Assembly (NCBI RefSeq): GCF_009709615.1
Contig: NZ_WJYA01000004.1
Coordinates: 682,001 to 746,000, forward strand
Reading direction: 5' to 3'
DNA length: 64,000 bases
Source: Winogradskyella ouciana
Lineage (GTDB): Bacteria; Bacteroidota; Bacteroidia; Flavobacteriales; Flavobacteriaceae
The notes below the pieces were generated by a model. That model was not told the DNA's origin and searched no databases. It worked only from the letters and a program-made list of their open reading frames with translations. The position numbers were made by a program, and so were the translations under genes. How positions within the stretch are numbered: the stretch's first letter is position 1; each line of letters begins with the position of its first letter. This document shows, piece by piece, positions 20,401-28,951 of the stretch.

Positions 20401-20548
20401 TATGCAAGGAAGAAATGTAAAGTCGACTTATTTAGATCATTTCACCCTCGAAAACAGGATTGATATTTCTAATATTAATGCTGGCGTTTATGTGGCTAGT
20501 GTGAAAAATGAGAGTCAGCAAAAGTCTCAAATGATAATTTTAAAATAG
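14432..20548 (+). CDS. Giant T9SS-secreted protein: 14 FG-GAP-like repeats, HYR and LamG domains
   Basis: 2038 residues. Signal peptide at 1-24 (LLIFCTISLTINSQ). Residues 25-795 hold 14 repeats of about 55 residues with the pattern ASDxxxxDxFGxSVxIxGxYAIVGA...SGAAYVFxRSGxxWxEQxKL, like FG-GAP/integrin-alpha propeller blades. A fresh start at about 422 (IPNWNEI) mirrors the start of the first set, giving two groups of seven. Next comes an immunoglobulin-like region (800-890) and two HYR-type domains, each with a laminin-G-like jelly roll (about 900-1115 and 1213-1433) inserted after a DNC motif. Later parts include a region beginning IWNGSVSNDWSDPTNW (about 1490) and a C-terminal type A sorting domain (about 1960-2038) ending in GVYVASVKN and MIILK. 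Surface-displayed or released adhesin or binding protein; ligand unknown. Confidence 0.92.
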   Translation: MLLNTNLRLVSLLIFCTISLTINSQDWNEILKQTASDAAAGDQYGISVAMDGNYAIVGASTSDTNGSDSGAAYILIRSSAGNWTEQAKLTASDAAAGDNFGFSVSVSGKYAIVGAFGKDSNGIDAGAAYVFIRNGTTWTEEAILTASDGSTQDQFGVSVSISGNSAVIGAFAVDDVNGVGSNFGAAYVFNRSGTVWSEQTKLTASDAAPTDQFGFSVDISGDYVIVGAEEDDDVFTDSGSAYIFLRSGTSWSEQAKLTASDADTQDNFGRSVAIDGIYAIVGSYLDDDELDINNTNSGSAYTFVRSGTNWSEQDKLIPSNPETDAYFGWSVDIDCNYAIVGARLDGGVTESGSTYLYERSGITWAEINNFIASDAEPVDRFGTSVAIDGAYAMVGATNEDEAGNNAGALYVFEQDLPVDIPNWNEIINVAASDPEENAQFGNTVAINGDYAVIGAFQDDNTNGTLAGAAYVFVKSGSNWIEVAKLIASDGSANDRFGESVAIQDNHIFIGSSSNNFSSGAVYVFSNNGSNWVESQKLLASDIASGDIFGKNIDVHNNRLIVGAVSNDDAGNSSGSAYIYEFDGLNWLETIKLLPNDGQSGNAFGIEVAIEENIALVGAILDNNGVNKGSFYVFDYSMGSWSQTQKIVASDGESGDNFGRSIRISGETIVAGALNENTLGDFSGAAYVFKKENGNWAEKQKLLASDGSSSDRFGRRVDIYDDTIVIPAFFNNTVYIYKEIGSIWREVQLITNPNPGAGGFFASSVAIDGNYIITGVSGDDIVTNAEGSAYFFQQTTIFPDIDNLPELTAECELTPTAPTANSGAITATADTTFPITAQGTTVVTWTYDDGNWNTDTQTQNVIIDDNTGPSITCSNISVNSCTEVDLTIMPPVVSDNCVYINSALDFDGSNDLVSISNFPFLTDFTLEAWVNPIYIPNEGYRSIVSKGAVFDANTNFDFGIRRNWQTGIYTMYLYIQNGTTISGYALEIDDQANTWTHLVATFDDATKTVKLFQDGQILGSSVLSVSPTDGGQDLRIGHPATTDGQDEPFTGQIDEVRIWNRVLSETEIASSNSNLLSGSESGLEAYFNFDDGTGSSTLTDQSPNGRDGTLTNMDVNSDWITSLAGITPVSLTNNLTGTSDASGTFSVGETDIIWTATDVNGNSSTCTQIITISDTENPVINCAADVVVGNDPGECFATISIDSPTATDNCSSNNDFALSFDGIDDYVSLTKIVLNTGLTYQAWIKTSSTANSSGYGGNSALNILGDRTNNVWNSFGITNGILEYHHFTGSWQVISASQPINDDQWHHVAVTHNQSTDVVTLYIDGIEVNSSTIGYADGGGFGKVGIDAVGGSFSASNDAGDLFEGELDEVRIWDKALTDEEIYNTYNKALVGDEIGLVVYFDFEDGPNSTILTDKTSNNNTGTLTNMDVSNDWVVSTAIPSITLTNNFNATSDASGQYPVGETEIIWTATDANNNSSTCTQMVTVNGSGSFELIWNGSVSNDWSDPTNWIPNEVPTECTDITIETAPNAPLLTGVTTIRDLNINPGSSVTVPIGATLNVSGDLELFSQSNSFSGIITEGTLSVSGSAKYNRYVNSNANGKDLISPPLSGQSWTDFLNSGTNATDLLDDGNTSPTTYLFGPFDKSTETYLTYSDATVATLTAGTGYRAATDSGSTLTFTGNVPSGDISVNIDYSGTIYPDWNLIGNPYPSYIHIGDFLNQETATPGKTNIDIFFPNSGIYAYAGRTTAPDPDGPVWDVITVANAGGRLMAPGQAFLVPADTDDSITTDLLFNESMQRAGSDDDFIAGRDTSNLTFLDIMISTQSKWFNTEFYFNDNASQGADHGYDATLLGNFAPSFAIYSQFVQDNTGLPIALQALHPSDLSNVSIPLGVNANQGEQLTFSIRETTLPNTVEVYLDDTLNNTSTLLNTSDYIITPITALSGTGRFFLRISEDTLSTVDDNLNQIHIYALPTSKELVVSGKLNGETKLNLYDMQGRNVKSTYLDHFTLENRIDISNINAGVYVASVKNESQQKSQMIILK

Positions 20549-20693
20549 TTATTCATTTAAGATTTTTATAGATCTACATAATTCAAAGTATAGTATTCCT
20601 AACATGGACTTATATGTGATAAAGGCGCAACTTTGTACCTTATAAGTCATCATTTAGATGATCGTTTAAACTCTATTCTTAGTTTATATATCC

Positions 20694-20729
20694 AAAAAAA
20701 GGATTGCCCTAAAGAGCAATCCTTTTTTA
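20694..20729. terminator. Bidirectional terminator between convergent genes
   Basis: Stem GGATTGC/GCAATCC (20701-20707 with 20716-20722) extended by A6/T6 on the outside, 8-base loop. Flanking A and T runs let it work for the rightward T9SS cargo gene and the leftward tricorn-like protease gene. Confidence 0.9.
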
Positions 20730-20748
20730 TCTGATTAGTATTATCTAT

Positions 20749-23700
20749 CTAATTCCTGTTTTCGTAAGCAGGTCTTTTAGGATCTTTAAAATTTGTTTTA
20801 AGAAGTTTCATAACTTCTCTAATACCAGCTTCTAACTGTGCATCGGTGCCATTGGCAAGACTTTCAAAATCCTCAATCACTTCAATATCTGGATCCACAC
20901 CATGACCTTCTTTAAACCATTCACCAGAAGGGTCATACATTCTAAATGTCGGTACAGTAACACGTCCGCCGTCAATGAGCGAAGGAGCTCCAGAAATTCC
21001 AATTAAACCACCCCAAGTTCTTGTTCCGATAAGTGGTCCAAGTTCTCGTTTTCTAAAATAATCAGGAAAAGCATCACCACCAGATCCACTAAATCCATTA
21101 ATTAGCATCACCTTAGCACCAAAATTCCCTGATGGAGGCCATGCCCAATCTTTACCATCCCTTACGGCCCAAAAAGCCAGTGGTTTTCTATCTAGAAGTT
21201 CTATAAAACGATCAGGAATCTGTCCACCACTATTAAAACGTTCATCTATAATCATTCCTTCTTTATCCATTTGGGCATAGAACTGTCGCACTAATTCGTT
21301 TTGTCCATCAATACCTGTACTGCGCACATAAATGTAGCCAACTTTACCATCAGTGGCTTCATCCACACGCTTTCTATTATTTTCAATCCAAGCCAGATGT
21401 CTCAATCGCGTTTCAGAACCTGAAGGTTTCACTATAATATGTTTAGCATCTTTCATAGTTGGGCTACTATTTACGGTTAATTGAACCGCAGTGTTGGCTA
21501 AACCTTGTAAGGCCGCCGAGATAGGTTTGGTAATATCTAATGGAGTGCCATTAATAGCCAAAATATAATCACCCTCTTTTATATTTAGACCAGGTTTTGC
21601 CAATGGAGATCGTTCTTCTGCGTCCCAGGCTGCTCCTTCAAGAATTTTGCTTATTTGAAATGCTCCATTATTAATTTTAAAATCGGCACCTAAATAACCA
21701 ACATTCATGCGTTTTGATGATTCGCTGTCACCTCCACCATTGTATGTGTGTGAAGCATTAAGTTCAGCGATAAGATCTCCAATTATAATATTAACATCGT
21801 TTCTGGTATTAGCTTGGTCTATAAGTTTTCCATAGCGTGTTCTCATAGTTTGCCAATCTACACCATGCATATTTGGGTCATAGAAAAAGTCGCGTTCAAA
21901 GCGCCAAACATCATTATAAATTTGTTTCCATTCTTCTTTTGGAATAACGGTCATGGTCATATCTTCGAGAGGTACAGGCTTTTCAATTTTTTTATTTTCT
22001 CCGATATCGATGACAGCTAATTTTGAGTTTTGCATCACCAATAATTTTTCAGCATTGGCTGAAACGAGATAATAAAACACATCAGATATGATGGTTTTTA
22101 CTTTTCTCTCCTTAAAGTCATAGTAATTTAAAATGGATGAGCCACCTTGTTCAGCACCGGAATTAGGGAATTTGTTAAATAATAATTTACCCTCTACAGC
22201 TTGTAAGTTTCCATAATTTCCTGCTGGTATATCTAATAATTCTACTCTGCTTTCAAAGCCATCAAAGTCTATTTTTGTTTCTTTTTCTTCATCTTTAGAA
22301 TCATCTTTTTTAGATTTATCGTCATCCTTTTTGTCCTTATCTTTTTCTTCTTTCTTAACTTCGAACTTATCATTTTTAACTGTTAATAAGGACTCGGTTG
22401 AATTATCTAAGGTTGCAACCGCAAGGTTTGTAGAGTTAGGATAAATGAACGTATTATCCATATCTGAATAAACAGGTTGAAAGGTGCGATTGGTTATAAA
22501 GAACAAATGTTTGCCATCTTTACTGAATGCAGGTGAATTATCCGAATAGTAACCCGAAGTTAACTGCTTAGCTGTATCGTTTTTTATGTCATAAACGAAG
22601 ATGGCTCTTTTTGCTCTATTATCAGTACCTCTGGAATATGCAAAATAGTTGCTGTCTGGTGACCAGGTTACTGAAAAGTTGTCCAATGCTCCTTGAAACA
22701 TATACTTTCCTTTGTCAACGGTAGTTGTTTTACCACTTTCAATATCGATATACTTAATATTCATGGCTTGATCTACAAAGGCAACTTTTTTGCTGTCTGG
22801 TGACCAGTAAATATTATAATAAAAACCGTTTTTATGCTTTGTAATTTTCTTGGGTTTATCATTACCTTCCATATCAGATAAGTAGAGTTGATATTCACCA
22901 TCTGCATCACTCCAATACGCCAAATGCTTACCATCTGGAGACCAAGAAGGGCTGCGTTCTGCGACTCCAGAAGTATTTGAAATGTTAGATATAAAGCCTT
23001 CTGTAGCTGGTAGGTTAAACAACTCCCCTCTTGCTTGTACTACAATGCGATTACCATCTGGACTTATTGTAGCATCTTGGAGAAAATCTGATACTTTTTT
23101 TATTTCTGGAATTAATTCTTTTTGATCAGAAATAATTTTAATATCCACCTCATTGGTTGTTCCTGAAGCGATGTTGTATAAATATAGACTGCCTCCAGCT
23201 TCAAAAACGATATCAGTTTTTCCACTTTCTGGAAATGTGATGTCGTAGTCTTTAAATTGCGTTAATTGCGTATTTGTTTTCGTATTTGAGTCATACTTCC
23301 AAAGGTTGTTTCTCTTGTTCGGTCCATTATCAGACATGTAATAAATGGTTTCGCCAACCCACATTGGTAACTCATCATTTGCCGTGTTCGAGGTAATGTT
23401 TTCTGTATTATAAGTTTTGAGGTCAAAAATTAAAATATCAGGTGCAGTTCCACCACGATAGCGTTTCCAATTTCGTGAAACTCTAGATCGGTCTGTGTAG
23501 GCTATTTTGTTACCATCTGACGAAAAAGAGGCATACTCGCCATAAGGCACGCTCAATTTTTCAGGAGAACCACCATCAACAGAAACTGTGTAAAATTGAT
23601 TGTAACGTTGTCTACCACTCTCTCTAGAAGAAGCAAAAAGCACTGATTTTCCGTCTGGTGTCCAACCCAAAACTCTATCGTTCATGCCATGATAGGTGAG

Positions 23701-24000
23701 TCGTTTTGGTATACCACCGTTGACGTTTATAACATACACATCAAAATTTCCATTATAATTCGCGGTATAGGCAATCATTTTGCCATCAGGTGAAAATCGT
23801 GGAAAGCTTTCTGCGCCTGCTGGTGAGCTTAATCTATTTGCTATACCGCCAGATTTTGATGCTATCCAAACATCATCACCATAAGTAAAAGTAATGTGTG
23901 TATCTGAAACATCTGGATATTGCATTAATTTTCCACTAATCTGTGCAGGTAGTGAAATAATACACAATACCATAATTAAAGTAAAAAGTGATTTTTTCAT
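20749..24000 (-). CDS. Tricorn-like S41 family protease, exported
   Basis: 1083 residues, the length of tricorn-type proteases. Signal peptide at 1-20 (IMVLCIISLPAQ). Residues 25-540 form WD40/PD40-like propeller blades with repeated SPDGK, SPDSK and FSPDG motifs. A highly charged Lys/Asp/Glu linker lies at about 560-590. Then come the C1 domain with ELNASHTYNGG (candidate catalytic His), a PDZ domain (LNIKEGDYILAINGTPLD, about 810-860) and the C2 serine-protease core with LINGFSGSGGDAF near 968-980 holding the nucleophile Ser. Periplasmic processive breakdown of peptides is the family role. It stands alone, convergent with the giant cargo gene and divergent from era. Confidence 0.93.
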   Translation of the reverse strand: MKKSLFTLIMVLCIISLPAQISGKLMQYPDVSDTHITFTYGDDVWIASKSGGIANRLSSPAGAESFPRFSPDGKMIAYTANYNGNFDVYVINVNGGIPKRLTYHGMNDRVLGWTPDGKSVLFASSRESGRQRYNQFYTVSVDGGSPEKLSVPYGEYASFSSDGNKIAYTDRSRVSRNWKRYRGGTAPDILIFDLKTYNTENITSNTANDELPMWVGETIYYMSDNGPNKRNNLWKYDSNTKTNTQLTQFKDYDITFPESGKTDIVFEAGGSLYLYNIASGTTNEVDIKIISDQKELIPEIKKVSDFLQDATISPDGNRIVVQARGELFNLPATEGFISNISNTSGVAERSPSWSPDGKHLAYWSDADGEYQLYLSDMEGNDKPKKITKHKNGFYYNIYWSPDSKKVAFVDQAMNIKYIDIESGKTTTVDKGKYMFQGALDNFSVTWSPDSNYFAYSRGTDNRAKRAIFVYDIKNDTAKQLTSGYYSDNSPAFSKDGKHLFFITNRTFQPVYSDMDNTFIYPNSTNLAVATLDNSTESLLTVKNDKFEVKKEEKDKDKKDDDKSKKDDSKDEEKETKIDFDGFESRVELLDIPAGNYGNLQAVEGKLLFNKFPNSGAEQGGSSILNYYDFKERKVKTIISDVFYYLVSANAEKLLVMQNSKLAVIDIGENKKIEKPVPLEDMTMTVIPKEEWKQIYNDVWRFERDFFYDPNMHGVDWQTMRTRYGKLIDQANTRNDVNIIIGDLIAELNASHTYNGGGDSESSKRMNVGYLGADFKINNGAFQISKILEGAAWDAEERSPLAKPGLNIKEGDYILAINGTPLDITKPISAALQGLANTAVQLTVNSSPTMKDAKHIIVKPSGSETRLRHLAWIENNRKRVDEATDGKVGYIYVRSTGIDGQNELVRQFYAQMDKEGMIIDERFNSGGQIPDRFIELLDRKPLAFWAVRDGKDWAWPPSGNFGAKVMLINGFSGSGGDAFPDYFRKRELGPLIGTRTWGGLIGISGAPSLIDGGRVTVPTFRMYDPSGEWFKEGHGVDPDIEVIEDFESLANGTDAQLEAGIREVMKLLKTNFKDPKRPAYENRN

Positions 24001-24077
24001 CGTATTTGATTGATTTTGGTTAATATGTCTGTAAGTTACTAAAACTCTTTGAGTTTAGTTATAAAGATTCTATATAG

Positions 24078-24104
24078 TTGAAACGATTTTTAACCTTAAC
24101 TTTG
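24078..24104 (+). promoter_or_regulatory. Promoter of era
   Basis: TTG at 24078-24080 and consensus TAACTTTG at 24097-24104, with a 16-base spacer (slightly short). The start site would be near 24111, leaving a leader of about 10 bases before era. Confidence 0.55.
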
Positions 24105-24120
24105 CATCAAAATAATTAGA

Positions 24121-25002
24121 ATGCACAAAGCGGGTTTTGTAAATATTATCGGTAATCCAAATGTGGGTAAGTCCACATTAATGAATGCGTTTATTGGTGA
24201 AAAACTATCAATAATCACTTCAAAAGCTCAAACGACTAGACATAGAATTCTCGGTATTGTAAACGGTGAAGACTTTCAAGTGATATTGAGTGATACACCA
24301 GGAATCATTAAACCAGCATACGAGTTGCAAGAATCTATGATGGATTTTGTAAAGACTGCTTTCGATGACGCTGATGTTCTCATTTATATGGTTGAAATAG
24401 GAGAGAAGGATTTAAAAGATGAAGCGTTCTTTAATAAAATAACGAATTCAAAGATTCCTGTTTTATTACTGTTGAACAAGATTGATAAATCCAATCAGGA
24501 ACAGATGGAGGAGCAATCAGAACTATGGCAAAACAAAGTGCCGAATGCTGAGTTTTTCCCGATCTCTGCAACTGAAGGCTTCAATGTTCAGAATGTATTC
24601 AACAGAATTATAGAATTGCTTCCAGAATCTCCACCATTTTACCCTAAAGACCAATTAACGGATAAGCCAGAACGCTTTTTTGTTAATGAAGCTATTCGCG
24701 AAAAAATCTTGATGCATTACAAAAAGGAAATTCCGTATGCGGTTGAGGTTGATACTGAAGAATTTTTTGAAGAGGAAGATATTATAAGAATGCGCTCAGT
24801 GATTATGGTAGAGCGAGAGACCCAAAAAGGTATTATCATTGGTCATAAAGGAGCAGCAATAAAACGAGTTGGTGTAGAAGCCAGAAAGGATCTGGAAAAG
24901 TTTTTCGGAAAACAGGTCCACTTGGAATTGTATGTGAAAGTGAACAAAAACTGGAGAAGTGACCAAAGGCAACTAAAACGTTTTGGTTACAATCAGAAAT
25001 AA
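24121..25002 (+). CDS. era: GTPase Era
   Basis: 293 residues, full length. The Ras-like GTPase domain has GNPNVGKST (G1) at residues 11-19, the Era-specific effector region SKAQTTRHRI (G2), DTPG (G3), and NKID (G4). A KH RNA-binding domain follows at about 205-285, with RETQKGIIIGHKGAAIKRVG. Era binds the 3' end of 16S rRNA and is needed for 30S subunit maturation. It stands directly upstream of der, the usual arrangement in this phylum. Confidence 0.98.
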   Translation: MHKAGFVNIIGNPNVGKSTLMNAFIGEKLSIITSKAQTTRHRILGIVNGEDFQVILSDTPGIIKPAYELQESMMDFVKTAFDDADVLIYMVEIGEKDLKDEAFFNKITNSKIPVLLLLNKIDKSNQEQMEEQSELWQNKVPNAEFFPISATEGFNVQNVFNRIIELLPESPPFYPKDQLTDKPERFFVNEAIREKILMHYKKEIPYAVEVDTEEFFEEEDIIRMRSVIMVERETQKGIIIGHKGAAIKRVGVEARKDLEKFFGKQVHLELYVKVNKNWRSDQRQLKRFGYNQK

Positions 25003-25040
25003 CCTTATAAATTCCAAATCGTATATCTAAAATTAAACCC

Positions 25041-25048
25041 TACCTTTG
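25041..25048 (+). promoter_or_regulatory. Candidate -7 promoter element of der
   Basis: TACCTTTG matches TAnnTTTG. No good TTG lies 17-23 bases upstream, so strength is unknown. Its position shows that the upstream TTG codon at 25046 belongs to the promoter and is not the start of der. Confidence 0.45.
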
Positions 25049-25090
25049 CAATCGCTTACAGGATATGTAAAGCAGATTAAATCGAAACCT

Positions 25091-26395
25091 ATGGGAAATA
25101 TAGTTGCAGTTGTTGGAAGACCCAACGTCGGAAAATCCACTTTTTTTAATCGCTTGATTAAAAGGCGCGAAGCTATTGTAGATGCCGTTAGTGGTGTTAC
25201 GAGAGATCGTCATTACGGAAAAACCGATTGGAATGGTCGAGAGTTTTCCATAATTGATACAGGTGGTTATGTGGTTGGTAGCGACGATGTTTTTGAAGCT
25301 GAAATTGACAAACAAGTAGAACTCGCCATTGACGAAGCCGATGCCATAATTTTTATGGTAGATGTTGAAACTGGTGTTACAGGTATGGACGAGGATGTGG
25401 CTAACCTTCTCAGAAAAGTAGATAAGCCTGTTTTTCTCGCGGTCAATAAAGTAGATAATAACAAAAGAGCTGCAGATGCTGTAGAATTCTATGCCTTAGG
25501 TTTAGGTGATTATTTCACCATTGCCAGTATTAACGGAAGTGGTACAGGTGACTTATTGGATGCTGTTGTTGAAGCCTTACCAGAAAAAGAAGATACAGAC
25601 GAAGAAGAACTACCTCGATTTGCAGTAGTTGGTCGACCAAATGCAGGAAAATCTTCATTTATAAATGCATTAATAGGTGAGGAGCGATATATCGTAACAG
25701 ATATTGCAGGTACCACAAGAGATTCCATAGATACCAAATACAACCGTTTTGGTTTTGAATTTAATTTGGTAGATACTGCAGGTATCAGACGAAAATCAAA
25801 AGTAAAAGAAGACTTAGAATTCTATTCTGTAATGCGAAGCGTAAGAGCTATAGAGCATTGCGATGTTTGCTTGTTGGTCTTGGATGCCACTCGTGGATTT
25901 GATGGTCAGGTTCAAAATATATTCTGGTTAGCAGAGCGCAATAGAAAAGGAATTGTGATTTTGGTAAACAAATGGGACCTGGTTGAAAAAGACACTAAAA
26001 CTTCCAAAGAATTTGAGCAACATATTAGAGAAGAAATCGCACCATTTACCGATGTGCCTATTGTGTTTATCTCAGTCTTAAATAAACAACGAATTTTTAA
26101 AGCCATAGAAACAGCAGTTGAGGTCTATAAGAATAGAACAAAACGCATAAAGACTAGTGTGCTTAATGATGTTTTACTTCCAATTATAGAACATAATCCT
26201 CCACCAGCTTACAAAGGGAAGTATGTTAAGATAAAATACATTATGCAATTGCCAACTCCGCAACCGCAATTCGCTTTTTTCTGTAATCTACCTCAGTATG
26301 TAAAAGAACCATATAAGCGTTTTTTAGAGAACCAATTGAGAGATCATTTTGATTTTAATGGAGTTCCTGTAAGCGTGTACATGCGCAAAAAATAG
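25091..26395 (+). CDS. der: Ribosome biogenesis GTPase Der
   Basis: 434 residues from ATG 25091 ([17 protein letters not shown]), which places the first P-loop at residue 8 as in other Der proteins. Two tandem GTPase domains: the first with [13 protein letters not shown] and NKVD; the second from about 178 with [13 protein letters not shown] ([11 protein letters not shown]) and NKWD. The C-terminal KH-like domain ends at [18 protein letters not shown]. Der acts in 50S subunit assembly. Cotranscription with era is possible, but a -7 box in the gap suggests its own promoter. Confidence 0.98.
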   Translation: MGNIVAVVGRPNVGKSTFFNRLIKRREAIVDAVSGVTRDRHYGKTDWNGREFSIIDTGGYVVGSDDVFEAEIDKQVELAIDEADAIIFMVDVETGVTGMDEDVANLLRKVDKPVFLAVNKVDNNKRAADAVEFYALGLGDYFTIASINGSGTGDLLDAVVEALPEKEDTDEEELPRFAVVGRPNAGKSSFINALIGEERYIVTDIAGTTRDSIDTKYNRFGFEFNLVDTAGIRRKSKVKEDLEFYSVMRSVRAIEHCDVCLLVLDATRGFDGQVQNIFWLAERNRKGIVILVNKWDLVEKDTKTSKEFEQHIREEIAPFTDVPIVFISVLNKQRIFKAIETAVEVYKNRTKRIKTSVLNDVLLPIIEHNPPPAYKGKYVKIKYIMQLPTPQPQFAFFCNLPQYVKEPYKRFLENQLRDHFDFNGVPVSVYMRKK

Positions 26396-26411
26396 TAACT
26401 TAGCTTTTGCT

Positions 26412-28847
26412 ATGTTGAGATTAGGGCTACATAAAATTTGTTTGGTCTTTATAATATTGAGTCCAATGCTCTGGGCTCAAAATCCTCCAAATATAACAGC
26501 TACTGGAAACCAATTCTATTGTGGTGAAACACCTATGCCCATTGTAACAGATGTCTCCATTTACGGAGGTTCAGGTGATGACGTACTGGATGAGGTTTTT
26601 GTTCAAATAGCTACTGGATACACCTTGGGCAGTGATGTGTTATCATTAACTGGTATACACCCTAATATAACAGCATCTTGGTCTATCGGTGAAGGCTTGT
26701 TGACTTTAACTGGTCCTGCAAGTTTTACTGAATTTGAAAATGCTATTTTAGATATTCAATTTCAGACTTCCGAGAATAATTTTACACAAGATAAATTCTT
26801 TTCTATTAACCTAGGCAACGCCAACTTTTTACCTGCAACAGGCCATTATTATTTATATGTTGCCGAAGAAGGTATAACTTGGACAGAGGCAAAAACTGCA
26901 GCATCCGAATTAACTTTTTTTGGTCTACAAGGGTATTTGGCTACAATTACTACCGAAGAAGAGGTGCAGTTAACAGGAGAACAAGCTGAAGGAACTGGTT
27001 GGATAGGTGGATCAGATCAGGCGACAGAAGGAGTCTGGAGGTGGGAAACAGGACCAGAAGCCGGACAGATATTTTGGAATGGTGCAGTTAATGGGAGTGC
27101 ACCTGATGGTATGTTTGCCTTTTGGAATAATGGTGAACCTAACAATATAGGTGATGAGGATTATGCACATGTCACTGACCCAAGTGTCGGTATCTTGGGA
27201 TCTTGGAACGATTTACAAGTTCAAGGCGATGCAGTAGGAAGTCCGTACCATCCTCAAGGATATATTGTAGAATTTGGTGGTATGGACGGTGATCCAAATA
27301 TTGAAGTTTCAGCGAGCTCTGTTATTATAATGCCAAAAACAGAAGTAGTCACAAATAGCCTTTGTGATGAGGGATTGTCACAAATCAATTTAACTACTAA
27401 TGCAGATGAAGTGTATTGGTATGCAGCGGAAACTTCTACTGAGATAATTAATACAGGTCTCAGTTTTGAGGATTATATTGACGCAAACACAACCTATTAT
27501 TTATTACCCTTATTTAATGGTTGTTCCGATGGAAATAGAATTCCTGTAACGGTTAATGTCTATGCCTCACCAATTGCAAATGATATTACGATTATTCAAT
27601 GTGATGATGAAGTTATTGACGGAATTTCAAGCTTCAACCTTTATAACTATACAGATGATATTGTAAGAAATGAGCAAGGGCAGGTTGTGCCGATTTGGGA
27701 TATCTATTTTTTTGAAGATGCCATGCTACAGAACCAGATAGATGGAAATAACTATATAAATACATCAAACTATCAAATTATTTATGCTCAGGTCTATGAT
27801 GAGTTTACGGATTGCTTCTCGATATCCGAGGTCACTTTACAAGTCAATATACCACAACAGTTTGCAGCAAGTTTAGAAGTCTGTGATGATTTCATTGAAG
27901 ATGGCTTTGCATTTTTCAATCTCACCGAAGCTGATTCTCAAATATTGGAAAATTCTCCTGTAAATGCGTCCTTGGGTTACTATGTAACATATAATGACGC
28001 CTTATTAAGGGTGAATGAAATCACAGAAAACTATTTTAATGAAGTCGCTTACAATCAAACGGTGTATGCCAGAGTTGATATAGATGAAACATGTTATGCT
28101 ATTAACGAATTTAATTTAACTGTTAAAGACTTACCCAATGTTACTCAGTATGAAGAAGTGTATTATTGCCTAAACATCTATCCAGAAACCATCACTTTAG
28201 AAGGAGGCATTATTGGAGACATTCCAAACAATTATGCTTACGACTGGTCAACAGGTGAAACCACAATTAATATTGAGGTCAACGAAACAGGGACTTACGA
28301 AGTGTTTGTAACAAAACCAGCAGGTTGTACCAATAGAAGAACTATTGTGGTGCTTCCATCGAGTACTGCAGTAATTGAAACCATTGAAGTTACCGATATA
28401 TCAGAAAATAATATGATAACTGTTTTGGTATCAGGTGATGGTGACTATGTTTATGCACTAGATGATGAAAATGGTGTTTATCAAGAATCCAATAGTTTTG
28501 AAAATGTTTCGGCAGGTATTCACACGGTTTATGTTAAAGATATAAAAGCAGATTGCGGCATAGTTTCCGACGATATTTCTGTTTTAGGTTTTCCAAAGTT
28601 TTTCACTCCAAATGCAGACGGAAAAAACGATTTTTGGGAAATTAAAGGCTTTTCAACACAGTTTCCAGTGACTGCCAGTGTAGAGGTTTTTAATCGTTAT
28701 GGTAAAATGATTACGATACTAGATAAAGACAATCCCAAATGGGATGGTAAATATAATGGTTTGTTATTGCCAACTGATGATTATTGGTTTGTTGCAAAAT
28801 TGGCCGATGGTAGAACATTTAAAGGTCACTTCACCTTAAAGAACTAA
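26412..28847 (+). CDS. T9SS type B secreted protein with C-type lectin domain
   Basis: 811 residues. Signal peptide at 1-22 (IILSPMLWAQ). Residues 25-145 form a beta domain. A C-type lectin-like domain lies at about 150-290 (HYYLYVAEEGITWTEAK ... GGYLATI-like segment ... IGGSDQ). It has the calcium/sugar motifs EPN near 241 and WND near 264, but lacks the usual disulphide cysteines. Several repeated beta domains follow with CDDxxxDGxxxFNL motifs (about 395, 490), a pattern of flavobacterial adhesins. The C-terminus from about 727 (FFTPNADGKNDFWEIKG ... VFNRYGKMI ... WDGKYNG) is the type B (gliding-associated) sorting domain. Binding of glycans at the cell surface is a reasonable inference. 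It starts 16 bases after der. Confidence 0.93.
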   Translation: MLRLGLHKICLVFIILSPMLWAQNPPNITATGNQFYCGETPMPIVTDVSIYGGSGDDVLDEVFVQIATGYTLGSDVLSLTGIHPNITASWSIGEGLLTLTGPASFTEFENAILDIQFQTSENNFTQDKFFSINLGNANFLPATGHYYLYVAEEGITWTEAKTAASELTFFGLQGYLATITTEEEVQLTGEQAEGTGWIGGSDQATEGVWRWETGPEAGQIFWNGAVNGSAPDGMFAFWNNGEPNNIGDEDYAHVTDPSVGILGSWNDLQVQGDAVGSPYHPQGYIVEFGGMDGDPNIEVSASSVIIMPKTEVVTNSLCDEGLSQINLTTNADEVYWYAAETSTEIINTGLSFEDYIDANTTYYLLPLFNGCSDGNRIPVTVNVYASPIANDITIIQCDDEVIDGISSFNLYNYTDDIVRNEQGQVVPIWDIYFFEDAMLQNQIDGNNYINTSNYQIIYAQVYDEFTDCFSISEVTLQVNIPQQFAASLEVCDDFIEDGFAFFNLTEADSQILENSPVNASLGYYVTYNDALLRVNEITENYFNEVAYNQTVYARVDIDETCYAINEFNLTVKDLPNVTQYEEVYYCLNIYPETITLEGGIIGDIPNNYAYDWSTGETTINIEVNETGTYEVFVTKPAGCTNRRTIVVLPSSTAVIETIEVTDISENNMITVLVSGDGDYVYALDDENGVYQESNSFENVSAGIHTVYVKDIKADCGIVSDDISVLGFPKFFTPNADGKNDFWEIKGFSTQFPVTASVEVFNRYGKMITILDKDNPKWDGKYNGLLLPTDDYWFVAKLADGRTFKGHFTLKN

Positions 28848-28929
28848 TTGAAACTTTATATTTCTTTTAAGAAAATTCATACGATTTATTGCTTTCTTGC
28901 GTTTTTGAATTTAGCTATTATTTAAAACC

Positions 28930-28949
28930 ATCAATCAATCAATCAATCA
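28930..28949 (+). repeat. Five tandem copies of ATCA just before a start codon
   Basis: A perfect (ATCA)5 tract ends two bases before ATG 28952 of the outer-membrane barrel gene. A unit gain or loss would change the leader length by 4 bases without changing the reading frame. It could alter initiation rate; no proof. Confidence 0.7.
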
Positions 28950-28951
28950 CT

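Noticed and set aside
25046..25090. TTG start for der, adding 15 residues
   Set aside because: The TTG is part of a TACCTTTG promoter box, and ATG 25091 gives the usual Der N-terminus.
28889..28951. TTG start for the outer-membrane barrel protein
   Set aside because: It spans the ATCA repeat and would hide the signal peptide; ATG 28952 is better.
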